NCBI GenBank assembly: GCA_023055355.1 | Contig: JALJCS010000001.1 | Coordinates: forward strand, 110,870,381 to 110,934,380 | Reading direction: 5' to 3' | Source of the DNA: Agelaius tricolor | Taxonomy: Eukaryota; Chordata; Aves; Passeriformes; Icteridae | Length of the DNA: 64,000 nt | Shown: one piece after another, positions 24,001 through 37,700 of the stretch | Position numbering within the stretch: the first letter of the stretch is position 1 | Layout: the number at the start of each line of letters is the position of its first letter | Position numbers and translations under genes: made by a program | The notes under the pieces: model-generated | Seen by the model: the letters and a program-made list of their open reading frames with translations, nothing else | Databases searched by the model: none | What the model was told of the DNA's origin: nothing

Positions 24001-25569
24001 CAATATCCCAAGCACATTCAGATAAGGCAGGAAGAATGCAGTGCATGTGTTAGGGCTGGAAAGGGACATGGAGTTTAAATATAGAACAAGAAAGGCTATA
24101 GAAAAATGAGTGGGAGGAAATCAGAAGATGGGGTGTGTAGGCAATTTTGGTGCTTTAATCTAAGAAGAAGACCATGATTAATAGATTAAAGGCCGGAAGG
24201 GACCACTGTGAAAATTTAGCTTTACCTCCAATGAACTTTTGAGAACTCTATTTTGTGTTGGAGTTGAGTCAAAACTGTTGTGATTGGTACACATGTTTGC
24301 AGAACATCAGGGTAAATCAAGCTTGATATGAAGATTCCCAAGGTGTCTTTTCCAAGTTGGTGTAATTGCCTTTTACTGTATAATGAAAGTTGTAATTTCT
24401 CCATCTAATGGTTTTTTGAGAACACTGAAAGCAATCAGGATTTAGGAAAATGTGTGCAAATAATCAGTTTGTGTTGACTCACATTGCTGCTTAGGTTTAT
24501 ATTATTGCTTTTTGCATCCAATATCTGCTTCCTTGTTGAAAAGAAAAATGAAGATTAAGACAGGGCATTGGAAACTCTGCTTTCAACATGGTCACAATGT
24601 GTGTAAGAAGTGTAATATAAATTATTGTATATTTGGCATGTAAGATAATGTAGAATTTTCATTTCAGAAATAAACATTATAACTCAGTAAGGATTTATGT
24701 AGTCCATCTATAAAAGATTTGTATACATTTCACATTAAAGGACAAACAGAAAAGAGGCTTTCACAGCATTACTAATTTTTGTATTATTATTGTTGTTGTT
24801 ATATAAAGCACATCTATCATCTGTGTGATAGAGAAAATTAATTACAGGTCTACACAGAGAAAAAGAAATGTTGGCTTTTGGCCCTAATTTTGTAATTTAA
24901 ACTCATGTTGGAGTAAAGCAGAGCTGTGCTTCTTTTCTTTTAGAAAGAATTACTCATGTCTTTAAGCAGAACTTATTTGCTCAAGTGTGGTCGTGGTTTC
25001 TGTTTTACACACCAAGAACTGGACCTCCAGTCTTAGTTCCTTTTTATTTCAGACACAGAATTCCTGTTGAGCTGGGAAGAGTGGAACCTGGATCACTGAA
25101 GATTCTGTGCAAATTGCTCCAAAAAGAATGCTAAATTCCAGCCTGGGCTGTGCTAATCCTGTTGGTGAGGGTGACTCAAGGTGTTGTGAAGCATCCATTC
25201 CAATCCTGCCCAGAACTTCCAGCCATTAGGTGGAACCAGCACACACCACATGCCTCAATAAAATACTGGCAAGGAGCTTCTAAGGTTAACAACTCTTCAT
25301 TTGAAAGATTTTCTCAGGGATTCTCAATTCAGGAATTCTTTCCCCTGACTGAGGTAAATGGGGGAAAACAAGTTCTGATAAGAGGGTCTAAAAAAGGCCT
25401 TTCTGAAGATTTTCACATTAAGTCAGGCACATAAATTACAGCTGTCAGTAAAGTGGCAGAGCAGCAATGGAGTGTTCATGGATTAAATTTTATGTTTTAA
25501 ATAATGGGAAGTGTCAAACATTCCTGGAAATGGCATTATCTGTGCTGTGCTGTCTTGCAGTCATGCCCA
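21087..25569. other. Intergenic DNA, no gene recognised
   Basis: About 4.5 kb without a recognisable exon. It contains an A-rich run at 22.05-22.08 kb, a short (TA)n near 22.22 kb and the (GGAA)n array at 22.9 kb. The minus-strand frame of 128 codons at 22329-22715 has no domain that I recognise. Confidence 0.5.
22888..22980. repeat. (GGAA)n microsatellite, ~93 bp
   Basis: About 23 perfect GGAA units run uninterrupted to 22980. The purity suggests a young and probably length-variable array. The minus-strand frame reading Pro-Ser-Phe-Leu repeats is a translation artefact. Confidence 0.97.
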
Positions 25570-25712
25570 ATGTTTGGAAGTGTTCAAGGCCAGGTTGGAG
25601 GGAGCTTTGAGCAACCTGGTGTGGTGGAAGGCATCCCCAGCAGGGAGGGGTGAATGAGATGAATTTTGAGGTCCCTTCTAAACCAAACCATCATAAGATT
25701 CTATCATTGTCT
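25570..25712 (+). mobile_element. CR1 LINE 3' fragment, plus strand
   Basis: Reads 'gttcaaggccaggttgga', 'gagcaacctggt', 'gtggtggaaggc', 'cagcagggaggggtg' and 'ttttgaggtcccttct', ending near 'agattctatcattg'. This is the CR1 3' end in forward orientation. Only the last 140 bases or so remain. Confidence 0.92.
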
Positions 25713-26893
25713 ATCATGAAAGTAAAGTACACACATTTCATCTAGAATGCCATTCTACTTCATCATATCTCAAGCCCTAATACTTTATGGACTTCTGAAA
25801 TATATGTTTTGATTTATTAAATTAAAGGATTTTTTCCTAGTTTTTGTTAAATTTATTTGGATTTCTGAAACATGTATTTTAATTTTAAAAACTAAAGCAT
25901 CTCTTTTTCTATTTTTTGTCAGCTTTTGTTTTATTATTTTTCAAAAATATTTCATTTTCATGAATACCTAAATCCAAGCAATTAAAGAAGCAGCTTAAAA
26001 ACACCTAAATAAAGTCCATTTTTAGCTGTATTTGTTTAAAAATCCCCATTTTCAAGGCAGTTCTGTTACCTCAATTGAACAATCAATTATCTGGTTGTTT
26101 TTATTGTCTCTGGCACTGTCTTGTTCAGAGCCTCCAGTGGTCCACACACTCCATGCACAGACAACAAGAAACTGTCCTTGCTTCCAGGAGTTTAAATAAA
26201 CGAGCAAGAGATGCAAAAAGTAGGAGATGAAGCAGTGCCTGAGCAAGGTTTTACCAAGAAACTGAAAGAACCAAAGGATTGAAATATGGTGCTCTGAGCT
26301 GCTTTCTAGAGCCATGACTGAGCTAAAGATGAAATATGTTCTTGCTTATTTAGTGCTGGAACAAAGGATCATGTAGTGGGAACCATGGCGGTGTAAGCCA
26401 AGGGAGATGAAGAGGAAGAGGAGGAGCTTCCTGGAAGTATCCTTAAAATATCTGTGTTAAAGATAAACACTAAACAGATAAAATTCTGACAGTGTCTTCC
26501 TCACTGTCCTCCTTGTTGCACCCCTGGGACTGCCATCTATAATGAAGTGTCTCCTTCAGCTCCAAGTAAACCTAAGAGTAACTCTAACCTTTAATCTATT
26601 AATCATGGTCTGCTTCTTTTCTTTAAGTAGGCAAAGCTTAGAAGGACATTGAAATGCTTTCCTCAGCCCACCACCACACTACAGGTTGCATCACTTTATT
26701 CCTGATGCTTTTTTTGTCCTGCTCTCTCTGCAGCTGGATTGTCAGGGCCAAGGACTCTGGAGCCCTGACCCATTTTTTGCCAATGGCTCCGAAGTTTATC
26801 TCTAGAAAAAATGGCATAGCAGAATGAATTTATTCTGCTGCAAAGAAGCAGAATGTTTGGAGATGGAGAGAAAGCAACTACCCTGTCCAACCA
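25713..26893. other. Intergenic DNA, nothing recognised
   Basis: Very AT-rich at its left end (25.8-26.05 kb), with repeated 'tttctgaaa' and TTTAAA groups. No exon, RNA gene or clear repeat family is recognisable. Confidence 0.5.
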
Positions 26894-27097
26894 ATCATAG
26901 AATCATAGAATCATTGAGGCTGGAAAGGACCTTCAAATTCATCAAGTCCATCAAGGCCCAGTACCATCATGTTCACTAAACCATATGATAAAATGCCATG
27001 TCTATCCATTTTTCTAACACCTCTGAGAAGGTTGGCTCCAACACTTCTGTGGGGAGCCTGTTTCAATGCTTAACCACTATTCCAGTGAATAAATTGC
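26894..27097 (-). mobile_element. CR1 LINE 3' fragment, minus strand
   Basis: Starts 'aatcatagaatcatagaa' and 'tcattgaggctggaaagg', then 'accttcaaattcatcaag', 'aaaccatatgataaaatg' and 'ggttggctccaacactt', ending 'tattccagtgaataaa'. It resembles the CR1 type with the 'aagtccaacc' tail. An AT dinucleotide stretch and a GA run (27100-27137) follow immediately. Confidence 0.92.
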
Positions 27098-29464
27098 ATT
27101 GTAGATATAAATATATATATAATATATAGAGAGAGTCAATATTCTGTTCTCTGAAGGGGTGTCACTACCATTACTTTTGGAAGTTAAAAACCATTTAAGC
27201 ACTGCAGCAATATAAAACCCCCCACTTTGACAGTGCTACATATATCCTGTATGTCTGGTCTCAACCTAGAGCAGCAAGATCATCATCCCTTGTTTTCTGT
27301 AGGAGTGATTTTTTGCTCCTTACACAACTAGCAGTAGACAGCACTTCTGAGACCAGAAATATGTGACAAGTCTAAAATTTGTGTTAGTGGTTTGATTTTC
27401 ATTAAATACAGTTCTTCAACAGGAGTGGTGAGGAAGTTTCATATCTATTTTTGTGGCCTAAGATAGGATAAAATCAAAATACTATATAGGGGCTCCTCCA
27501 TACCTATGTATTGGAAGTATTATTTCCTTCCTAGGAATAGACCACACCAAATCTCTGCCAGCAGGACCACTGGAAAGTTCTGTAAAGTAGGAATAGTGTA
27601 AGCTGTTACAGGTCCAGCTCAACTGCTGTATCAACTGCTGTATCACCTAATAGAAATAAGAATAAAAAGTGTTTCCATAGACATAGAGTTGGGATTCTGG
27701 GGGCTTTTTTTTTTTTCCTACTGAAGACATTGCTTTATTTGTTATTTCATACACATGATGCTGAAATACACTCTCCTTCAGGACAAGAGAGTTTAGAGAA
27801 GGTGATGAGGGTGTTTTGATATCAAATGACATGGTCGTTTTGCTGAGATATTTGTAAATCTGGGCTGTTTAAACAGCAAGGATTTTAATATGATTTTTGA
27901 GTCATATGCCCTCATTAGTGTTGCTAATTAAAAAGTGATACTCATGTGAGATGTGTGAACAACAAAATAAACCCAAATATAGTGTATTTTATAAAAGGAA
28001 TGTTTGGCAAACAAAAATAACAAATAGGGCCAGACCCTATTTAATCTCAGTCTTGTCTGATTGTCAACACATTGTCTGCTGTAAACAGTATTTGTGGAGA
28101 ATTTTGAACTGTTTGCAGATCATCTACCCTGGTTTTGAAGATGCTGCTGGTTATGTGAAAGTATTTGCTGTGTAGCTTGAATTAGCTAATTTATTTTCAT
28201 TGCCCATTGTCAATCTCCCAATAATTGCTTGTAGCTATTCACTGTCGCGGTATGTCATTAATAATGGAAATCTGCTGCCACTTAGTCTAATGTTATGTGA
28301 AAGCACTCTAACAATTTGAAAAAGACTAAAATTAGGCTGCAAAAATTGGTAGGATTCTAGAGAATTTACATTTCTTACAGAGAAAGTATTCTCTTGGTTT
28401 ATGGGTGAAAAAAAATCCTGTTACTGTCTGTAACTTGGATATAATTTTGTATTAAATTCTATGGGATTCTTGAAAATACACAAAATCGTTGTCAATATTT
28501 ATTAAAGGCATTAATTATCCTTAAGTAAAAGCTTTCATGGGGGATTTCAATACTTTTGTATGTTAACCACAGATAATGAAATTCAAACAGAGCAAATAAC
28601 AGAGGAACAACAGATGGAACAAAGCTTTCCAAACCAGTCTGTGCAAGAGACATTGGTATGAAATGGGGGTTTCAAATCACTTTTTGGGTTAGGTTTTGCT
28701 CATGGCTCTGAAATGTGGTAGTCAGGCTGTGACTGACAGGTCTGGTGTTTGAAAGGTGCAGCAAGAGATTTGGAAATTAGCAGAGATGGAGAAGATGCAG
28801 AGAATTCAATTAGATCAAAGAAAGGACAGAAAAGAGGCACAAAGTCATAAGAGTCTTAAAGAACAGGTGGGAAATGGGATCTTAACAGGAGAAATAAAGG
28901 GATAAAAAAACAGAGAAGGGAAAGCCTCAAAATTATCACCCAGATGACAATAACCATCTTCATTTGTTCATCTTTTTTTTTTATTTTATCTTTACAAGGC
29001 CTTCACAAACATTTCACTTTTTTAATATGATTTCTTTCCTCTTGATCATGACTTGACTGCATTGTATTTTTTCTCTTCATAACTGAACCCATTTCCAAAA
29101 AAAAAAGTGGTAATGATGCTTTACTTCATGAATATCAGTCTTTTTGCACCTGACTTGTGAAAATATCTATCTCTCTCCCTTTCTGTATCTTCCCTATCTT
29201 CTACACAAGTTATTTTTATATTTCTCTTAGAAATTATTCTCTAGACAATTTCATGATCAATTCATTGTCTCTAACTCTATTGCCAAGGTCTGCAATGGGG
29301 TTAGGTAGATCTTGTTCTCAGCCCTTCACCCACTCAGAGTGACTCAGCTTTCACTTAGTTTATTACTTCCCCTTCTACCTTGGAATATCCTCATAAAAAA
29401 TTCCACGTACCAGGTCTAGCTGTTCATCATTCTTTAACTTTCCAGCCTTTACTGAGTTTTGAAG
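27098..29464. other. Intergenic DNA, no gene recognised
   Basis: AT-rich DNA beginning with an (AT)n and GA-rich patch at 27.10-27.14 kb. The interval 28180-28350 is dense in TAAT-type homeodomain cores and is noted as a possible enhancer. No exon is recognised. Confidence 0.5.
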
Positions 29465-29662
29465 TACAGTTGGCACTAACACAGGTTGCCCAGAGAAGCT
29501 GTGGCTGCTCCTGGATCCCTGGAAGTGTCCAAGGCCAGGTTGCATGGGGCATGGAGCAGCCTGGGAGAGTGGAAGTTGTCCCTGCTCATGGCAGGGAGGT
29601 GGAACAAAAAGATCTTTAAGATCCCTTTCAACACAAACCATTCTGTGATTTTATCATTCAGC
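29465..29662 (+). mobile_element. CR1 LINE 3' fragment, plus strand
   Basis: Reads 'acacaggttgcccagaga', 'agctgtggctgctcctgg', 'gtccaaggccaggttg', 'atggagcagcctggga', 'ctgctcatggcaggga', 'aagatccctttcaaca' and 'ccattctgtgatttt'. The orientation is forward and all three surrounding frames are by-products. Confidence 0.95.
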
Positions 29663-31489
29663 TGTGAATAAATGCCAGAATTTCAAGAAGAAAATTGAAG
29701 ACAATTGAGGAACTCTTCAACAATTGCAATCATGGCAAAGGAATTCTGAAAGCAAAACCAGTTTTTAACAGATAAAATGTACAGTGTCACATCCCAAAGA
29801 CCCTAAATGTCTTTCCAATGCACTGAAATTAGAGCATCCTTCTAGAAGGTCAGGTAGTCCTGGTTTAGCTGCTGGTTTAGTCCTAAACACTGGTTTTCAG
29901 GAAAATGGGACACAATTCACAGATCACTGAACACATCAGAAACATGTCTGGCTTAGGGTGCTCTGAAGCTACAGATGGTTTAGAGGCTGGGAAGGAAGTT
30001 GAAGAAAATATGTTACCCTGGTTTTATGGGTCTTCCCTGGGCATCTGCTTTTTGCCAGCTATGGGAGACAACGTGCTGAGAGAGATGGTGAGGTTCAGTC
30101 AGGACTCTCAGATGTTCTTATGATCATATTGGAACTGAGACAGAATTATCTGACTGTGAGTTGGACAAGCATGGCTTGTACTTCTGAACTGTGGAAGGAT
30201 AGAATAGCATTTGGGGATTACTTTAGACTTCTCTAGTGGAGACATCTGCAGCTGCCCTCGAAGGAAACAAACACATTCAGGCTTGATTCATTTGACCTAC
30301 TTGAACCTTCTGCTTTTGGTGACATCAGTCACAGCCTCAAGATACCCATTCCTCTCCATTGACCACAAAAGGAGTCCAGGGTGTGTAGCACAGAAATAGA
30401 GTTTCACATTTCAGACATCGACATTACATTAGATTAATTCTATCTGGAATGCATTTCCAATAATTTTGAAGAATTTGAGTCATACTTTGACTCAGAGACA
30501 AAGAAAAAAATCTGCAAAACCAATAAGTCACTGATTCCTAGTCTCTGCCCCAAAAATCCATGATTCAACCCACAGATGACACATACTACAAAATGAGGCA
30601 AGATTGGCATTAACAGTCATACAGACAGCAGGTCTAAATGCATGTCATTTTGACAGTGCAATGATTTTTTTCCACAATGGCCACCAGCAAGTAGAGACAA
30701 CATTAGACTTACATGTTCTACATTGGTCTAATTCAAATATTTACAAGGGCCATAACTCCAAACACTGTCTAAAAAAGTATAATATGATTTAGGTACTTCA
30801 TGGTGTTGTCACATATCACTCAGCTTTGGAGACTGAGTGAGATACATCAACAAGAACCATTAGGCTCAGATCACGAGGAAAGAGAAATTTTTTTAGAGAG
30901 TGACCAAGCATCTTCATCTTCATATGCCTCCATAACTCTACCTAAAACCTGCTCCCAATGCAGGTTCCTTGGTGAGAATAGAAGATAGAAGATGATAGGA
31001 GATAGAAGATAGATAGAAGACAAAAGATAGAAGTTATAGAAGATACTTCCATCAATAGTACTCCCTTTGAATATATCTTTCAGCAATTCATGGCCAATAA
31101 AATACTTGAGTCATGTTATCCACACATTAAGAAATTATGGGTTTCTCCTCTGTGAATTTTCCCTTCCTTTCATTGAAGTCATATAAATTTTTAACCCCTA
31201 ATTATCATCAGGTACTTAGTAGAGGATTTCATTCTCCAGTTGGAGAGAGAAGTTCTAGTTTGTCTACAACATGAGAGCAGAAAGGTAGGAATCATTCCCA
31301 TGTGGACTCATGACATATTTACATGGTTGGCTGGTGGGTTTGGGTTTTAAGTGCTGTGTGAGGTAAGGCTCACATTGGTTGATGTCTTTCCATTAATGAC
31401 TTGCCTTGAGCTCCCAATTTGGGCATCAGGATCTTCCATCTCAAAATTGTGGTCTCAAAAAGAAAATTGCTGCATGCACAGGTTTGATG
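29663..31489. other. Intergenic DNA, no gene recognised
   Basis: No exon or repeat family is recognised, except a degenerate GATAGAA tract near 31.0 kb. Short frames have no motif. Confidence 0.5.
30976..31042. repeat. Degenerate (GATAGAA)n tract
   Basis: A purine-rich tract of repeated 'gatagaa' and 'agaagat' groups, with interruptions such as 'gatgatagga' and 'gacaaaagatagaag'. It looks like an old, decayed microsatellite. Confidence 0.8.
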
Positions 31490-31720
31490 TCAAGGAGGGT
31501 TAATTTCTACTGTTTTGTATATTTAAGGAAGAATTTCTTCATTGAAAGGGTTCCCAATTGCTTGGGATGGATTTCCCAGGGAGGTGGAGTCACCATCCCT
31601 GTAAGTGTTCAAGGAAGGACTGGACATGGCACTTGGTGCCATGATCTCATTGACAAGGTGGTGATAGGTCACAGGTTGGACTCAATGACCTTGGAGGTCT
31701 TTTTCCTTCTCATCCTATCC
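31490..31720 (+). mobile_element. CR1 LINE 3' fragment, plus strand
   Basis: Reads 'aagaatttcttcattgaa' and 'agggttcccaattgcttg', 'cccagggaggtggagtc', 'accatccctgtaagtgtt', 'ggacatggcacttggtgcc' and 'taggtcacaggttggac', ending 'gaccttggaggtctttt'. It is the CR1 type that ends in a 'ttggaggtctttt' tail. It sits inside the longest + frame of this region (176 codons), which is therefore not a gene. Confidence 0.94.
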
Positions 31721-34700
31721 CATCTTTTGATTTTTATATTCAGTTTCTCTTGCAGGCAGAATCTTGTCAGAGATTTGCTGACTGGTGGTAACTGGGCATC
31801 TTCACAACCCCACCCAAACTCACATGAGAACATGAGTGGCTGTGAAGGCAATACTGGATTTTCTGTGATTTCTGTGATTCCATGTCAAATGAGTGGAAAA
31901 AAAAATCATAAATTGTTTGAATTTAGACAGACCTGATTTATGCAAGCTGTAAGAATCACGTCTTAGGCTCAAAAATAGCAACCAATTTTTTGTTACAGGG
32001 AGATAAGGAGGCACAAAGACATGAGGGAAAGAAGGAAACAGTGTTCAGCACAAAAATATTCAGCACAAATATTTTTTTCAAAACAAGGCTGACATTCTAA
32101 ACCATGGAATTCATGAGGAGCATTAACGATGGTTATGGTTTTTCACCATGAACTTGTGATAAAAAATAAATCACCTCTCAGTTTCACACCAAAGGCAAAT
32201 TGACCCATCTGTCATATAATCATCCATGGTGAAACTGGGGAAGCCAGGGTAACTAATCCTGATGCTGACTGCAGAAATGGGAATGTTTTGGCAATTTCAG
32301 TCAGAGAGGCCTGATCACTGGCCCTTTTGATAATTGATCATATTCTTATGCATTGGAATGATTTTACCCAAACACCCGGGCTTCAACTGAGATGTTTGTC
32401 ATTAGGAGAACAACTTTGGTATACATTTGTGTCATTCCTGCATGTTTTTCTATGGAATATTGTCAGAGAATTTGCTCCTTTCCTCTTAAAACTCTGAGTA
32501 TGGATCATCATTTTATAATCTCTGGATATGTGCCTATAAAAGAAGCAAGTACGGTATTTTTATTTGATTTTAATTTCAAATGATCCCTTCTGACTTTGAG
32601 ACAACACATCCTTTTAAGACACAGTGACTACACTTAAACTACCTGTTGAGAATGATCTCTGACCCATGCTGACTCTTGACCATGCCTATGAATTATTTTG
32701 GAGACTGCTAGCTGGATCAGGCCAAAATGATTCATTAATAATTAAAAAGCACAGATGACCAAGTTCCAGTGTTTATAATCAAACCTTATCTTTGTCTAAT
32801 ATGTTGGAATAGGTTCCAAATAAAACCTAGATAGGCCAAATAAATCAGTTTCAAGGGCATGAGAAAAGGAAAAAAAGAAAAAAAGGAAAAAAAAAAAAAC
32901 AAGTTCATGTCTTTGTTCTTGTATATACAGAAAGTAAACACACAGGCTTCTTGCACTCAGGATATTTTCTTAGTGACAGCTTCCTAGCTTGAAGACCTGT
33001 AGGAATTAAGATGAAAAAGGTCATACATCACTACACTGAAATTTCCTCACTACCTTGAGAAGCCAAACACAGACAGTGCTCAGTGAATTCCTAATCCAGA
33101 GCTGAACACCATCCATAAGGAAACTTGGCAAAACAATTGTTATCAACAAAATTGCCACCACCTTATTCCCAGGCACTCCTTTTAGGTAGAAAGAAAGCTA
33201 AAAGTAATTGCAATCCATCTTGAGAAAGAACTCAGAAAATAATATGGGAACATACCTGCCCTTTAGTTTTCCTATGCGTAACAATAAACACATTTGGGTT
33301 GTTTTTGCAATAGCTGTGGTCCTTGATAATACTTTTAGAAAAAGATATTCTGATGTAATATGAGTATTTTCCATCATTGTATCACAAATTATTGGTTCCA
33401 AAAATATTATTATTATTTACATAAAGGCCTTGGCAAAGTAAAAATTCACTATGAGAACATCTGTATGACATAAAGTTAATTACAGCCCCTCCAATCAAAG
33501 GATTTGTACTCAAATGTATCATAGGATTTTTTTTTTCTTGCTCTGTAGAATGCTTTGCTCTTGTATAGAGTCTCACTATGGTTTTATATTTTCAGACAAG
33601 AACTTCAGGTCCTTCCATGGCTCCAGTGTTGAGTGTAGGAGAAGGAGAGGGAGATATGCAAAGGAGCTTTACCTGTTCGGGCTTTATCAGTCATGTGAGG
33701 AGGGTGTCAGATGGACATAAGTACACCAGTGATGTCTATCCTGTGTAACAAAAGCTTCTTGCCTTCCTCTGCTCTTAGTGGAAAGAACTTAACACCTCCA
33801 GAATGTGAACCATCCCATCTTTTCCAGATACTTCTATTTGGAAGGGTCAAATCATCTGCTGGAGGTGTTCAGCTTTCTCTATTGGCTCTCTCCACAGTTA
33901 TATAGTTAATCCAATTTCCTCTAGTTTAGATCTAAAAATCCATTGCAGAGCACAAAGTGACTTTTGAGCTGCCTTACAGGGTGTAAGACATCTGTCTGGG
34001 GCTAGCAGATATAACACAAATTAATTGGACATTCACCTTTCTGGACTGGCAGCTGAAAATTAAATGGGTAAAGACTTATTGTGGATTCAGTGCAGCCAGA
34101 GGAAGGTAAAATTATACCCATTCCTACAGTAACAGGTAATAAATTTTCACCCTTGGTTTCTAAGGTGTGTTTTGTTAGCAGCTGCAGGAATCTTGCACCA
34201 GTGTGAACCACCCCACTGTTTCAGTACCTACTTTACTAAACCCACACAACAAATAAATTGGACATATATAGAAGGTTGTCTCCAAATAACACTTCATCAT
34301 TCTGCATGTTAATTCCTCTCTGACAAGTGAGAATAATTGCTTCTCTCATCATTTTTGATTGTGAAATCTTTGGGGTAGTGAAGATTTTTTTTATTTTGAA
34401 TGTCTCTGCACAGCAGACACCTGATTTCACCTGGGACCTTGCAGCACTGCTGAGAAACATGCATTTAAAATAAAAAATGTCATGGATTGCTTAAACTTTG
34501 CAAGACCCTGTGGATTCCATAATGTACTGAAACTTCCCAGCCCAAAATTTTCAAAGATGTTAAAAATAGGAGTGTCTGGAAGACAGGACTATTTTATTTA
34601 TTTATTTATTATATTCTCCCCATGGAGCTTCAGACACTGGGATTTTGCAGCCTCAATAAACATGAGGTTATCCTCCCTGCCATGCCACTATGCTTGATAT

Positions 34701-37700
34701 GGACTGCCAGGCAATCACTGCATTGAGAATAATAACGATAATTTTAAAAAAATCTTAAAGAAATAACCAGAGAAAGTCATGATACTCTGGAAGGAAAAGT
34801 ATGATCCATCACCTGAGCCATGCCATTTCAGAAGCCTCATGCATTAAACATAATGGAAGGGAGTAGTACAGCTCCAGTTCAATATGTGACTTGTGAGCTA
34901 TCACAGGGCTTCTGACTCAGTATTACTAAGAAATGTTCCCTGACTGTCACTGCAAAGGTATGCGAGGGAGAATCTCTAAGGACCAATTAATGGGAATGGA
35001 AGAAAATTCTGGTAGATTGGTTGCCAGTGGGAGGAAAGTGAGTGGAGAATGGTGAAGAATAATGTATGTTTGCAATTTACTTATTAGCCCTGGAAACAAA
35101 AAAAAAAAAAAAAAAGAGCAACACATGCCAAACGAAATAACAAAAGATCTTAGCAGCATTTGTAAATACCATTTTAATTATTTAAACTGAATGTGAATAG
35201 GAAGCTGCTGCTTTTTTTTTTTTTTAAAGGACACCGTTGTTAATCAACTCAACAACCCTATTTTATGTCACAAACCCACAGTGTTCTGCCACAGAGGAAA
35301 CTCACTGTTTCAGTTTCTCAAAGCTTGTATCCTTTAATCACAGCTGAAATAATGGCATCTTAATTCTGGCAAGCTCGTGTAGAGATTTTTTATTTTCCTG
35401 TTCCCTTTCTGTTAATTTGTTTGTTTTTTCCGCTTGTGTATCCACAGCTTTTATCTAAGGATCTCCAACCACAATACAAAGGCTCATTAATTAAGCCTCA
35501 CAGTACCTTGTGCAAAGCAGGATTCTGAGGGTAAAATTCACCCAGTACTGCACTGCTGTAGTTCAGTTTGAGGGCAAAGTGTTTTGTGATTAATCATTGC
35601 ACAAATTTGGTTGGTGCTGCACATTTTCTCTCCTGTTTCCATTGATGTGCTTGGTCTTGCACCACTTAAAATTTCATAACTCTGAATCTTTGTCATGGAA
35701 AAAGATTTTTTATCTTTGATTTTCTCTATATTTGGGAATTAATCTAGCCTAATTCTGATTGAAGAAAGTAAATTGTTGTAAAAAAAAATCTTCCTTTTGA
35801 GAATGGCAACCCAAAGCCAAATTCTTCATCCAGCTACACCTGTGCAAACCATTTTGTTCCCATTAGAGCTTAGGTCCTGACACTGTCAAGTACATAAGCA
35901 TGATATTAACTTTGATAATCTCATTTTTTAAGTCCAGAAGGATTCTAATCCTCATCTTATCTGGTGAATAGTACTGAAGATTAAGGACTTTGGTTAATTG
36001 CTGCTAAAATGTCGCCAGTAGTTTAACAGAATAATTAAACATGAGGATTTATTTTGAATTTTGGCATGTAATTGTGGCCTGTTTAGAAATGTTCTATTGT
36101 CATTAGAGCTGGGTTCACTCAATTCCTGGTCACAATCCCAAGCAAAGTAGAAAGTGAGACAGGTTTGGCATCTGCTCCCTTAGGAATCTGTTTGCTCTGC
36201 TTATGCCTGCAGCCTGCTGTGACAGTGGGAAGGAAAAAGAACAGATCTGCTGCAGTTTTCACTGGTTATGCTGTGACCCAGGAGATTGTTCTGGCGTTTT
36301 TGTAACATAAACTTCCTTTGAGTTAACATAAAATAGATGAAACTGGGGACTTACCAAAGTAAGGGATGAAGATAGTTACAAATTGCCTTTAGTCTTCAGA
36401 GAACAACATCTTGTGCTACTTGGAATACCATGTAAAAAGTTATATAAAATCAGTCTTTCCCATTTAGCTGGCCAAGAGTGTAGTGTGAGGTTATATGTGT
36501 ATATATATGTGTGCATTAGTTTCTTACACTTGGGAACTGCAGTCAAGAAAATCACAATTACAAGACAGGACTCATCAGGGAAAATAGATGTCCCTCAGAT
36601 GTTACCAAAATATGAAATCTGCTCTTATTCTCAGAAGTTTTTTTCTTATACAGAAGGTCTTACTACAAAAAAATATTCTTAGCAGTGAATTGAACACAGA
36701 ATTAAATCTTTCAATTCTGATCTAGGTAGTTGCTAAGCTTCAAAATAATTTAGAAAGAGGTGGCTGTTAATTTTATATTTTAAGAAAGTGGCAATCATAG
36801 GATTTGGAATTATTCAGCCTACGTATTTATATTTCTATTTATATTCCTGTAAATACATTTCTTTGGATGTGTATTTTATGATCACAACTTCCAAAATGGA
36901 AAAAAAAATGTTTTCACAGCCCTTGATGGTGAAAACTGAAACAATCTGCATGATTCTTAAATAATAGTTCCAACAAAAGGCTCAAAAATGAGAAAGAGGT
37001 TTCATCTGCTAAGAGACGTATAAACCTGGAGGCCACCATAATATGACTGACACTTTAACACAATATTTTTGGTCTCTTCCATTTTCTACATCCTAAAGTG
37101 CAAATTTTTTTCCAAGTAAGTTTTTTTTTAATCTGATTTCAAGAGGTGAAGATTTTCCATTTATTAGAATAGACAAAAAAAAAAAAATACCAGAATTACC
37201 AAGTGATTGCACCACATGCTACAGATGAAGTAAAAGGTATTTAAAGAAAAATTTTCCTAGTTTTACACTCCTGGGACAGGTCTCCAAGGATAACAGCAAG
37301 AATGATGGACCTGTGTCCTTACTGGTGATCTCCATGAGTTGGACTGAACTGAGACAATTCTTTATGAAATCAAAGGACCCAGGGATTTAAAATTTTTAAT
37401 TTTTAAAATATAGAGACACTAAGGATGGAAATGTCCATTCCAAAGATAAAATTGAACCCTGATTTTCTAAATCCAGGTGCTTCCATTTAACCACAGCATC
37501 TGTTGTTTTATTGGTAGCGCAATTGTTCAGCTGTGTTAGTTCTGCAAACCCAGAGCAGGGGAAAAGAGGGCCTGGGCTGCTATAAAACTTAAAAGCTACC
37601 CCTGAGTGCTTTAATGAACTGACTAATATCAGAAATGAGAGAAACAATCAGTTCAGGCAACTCTTTCTAAAGGTCTTTAGATGCTTTATAAAAAACATAT

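Noticed and set aside
31406..31936. 176-codon plus-strand open frame
   Set aside because: Its middle is a CR1 3' fragment and the ends show no coding features.
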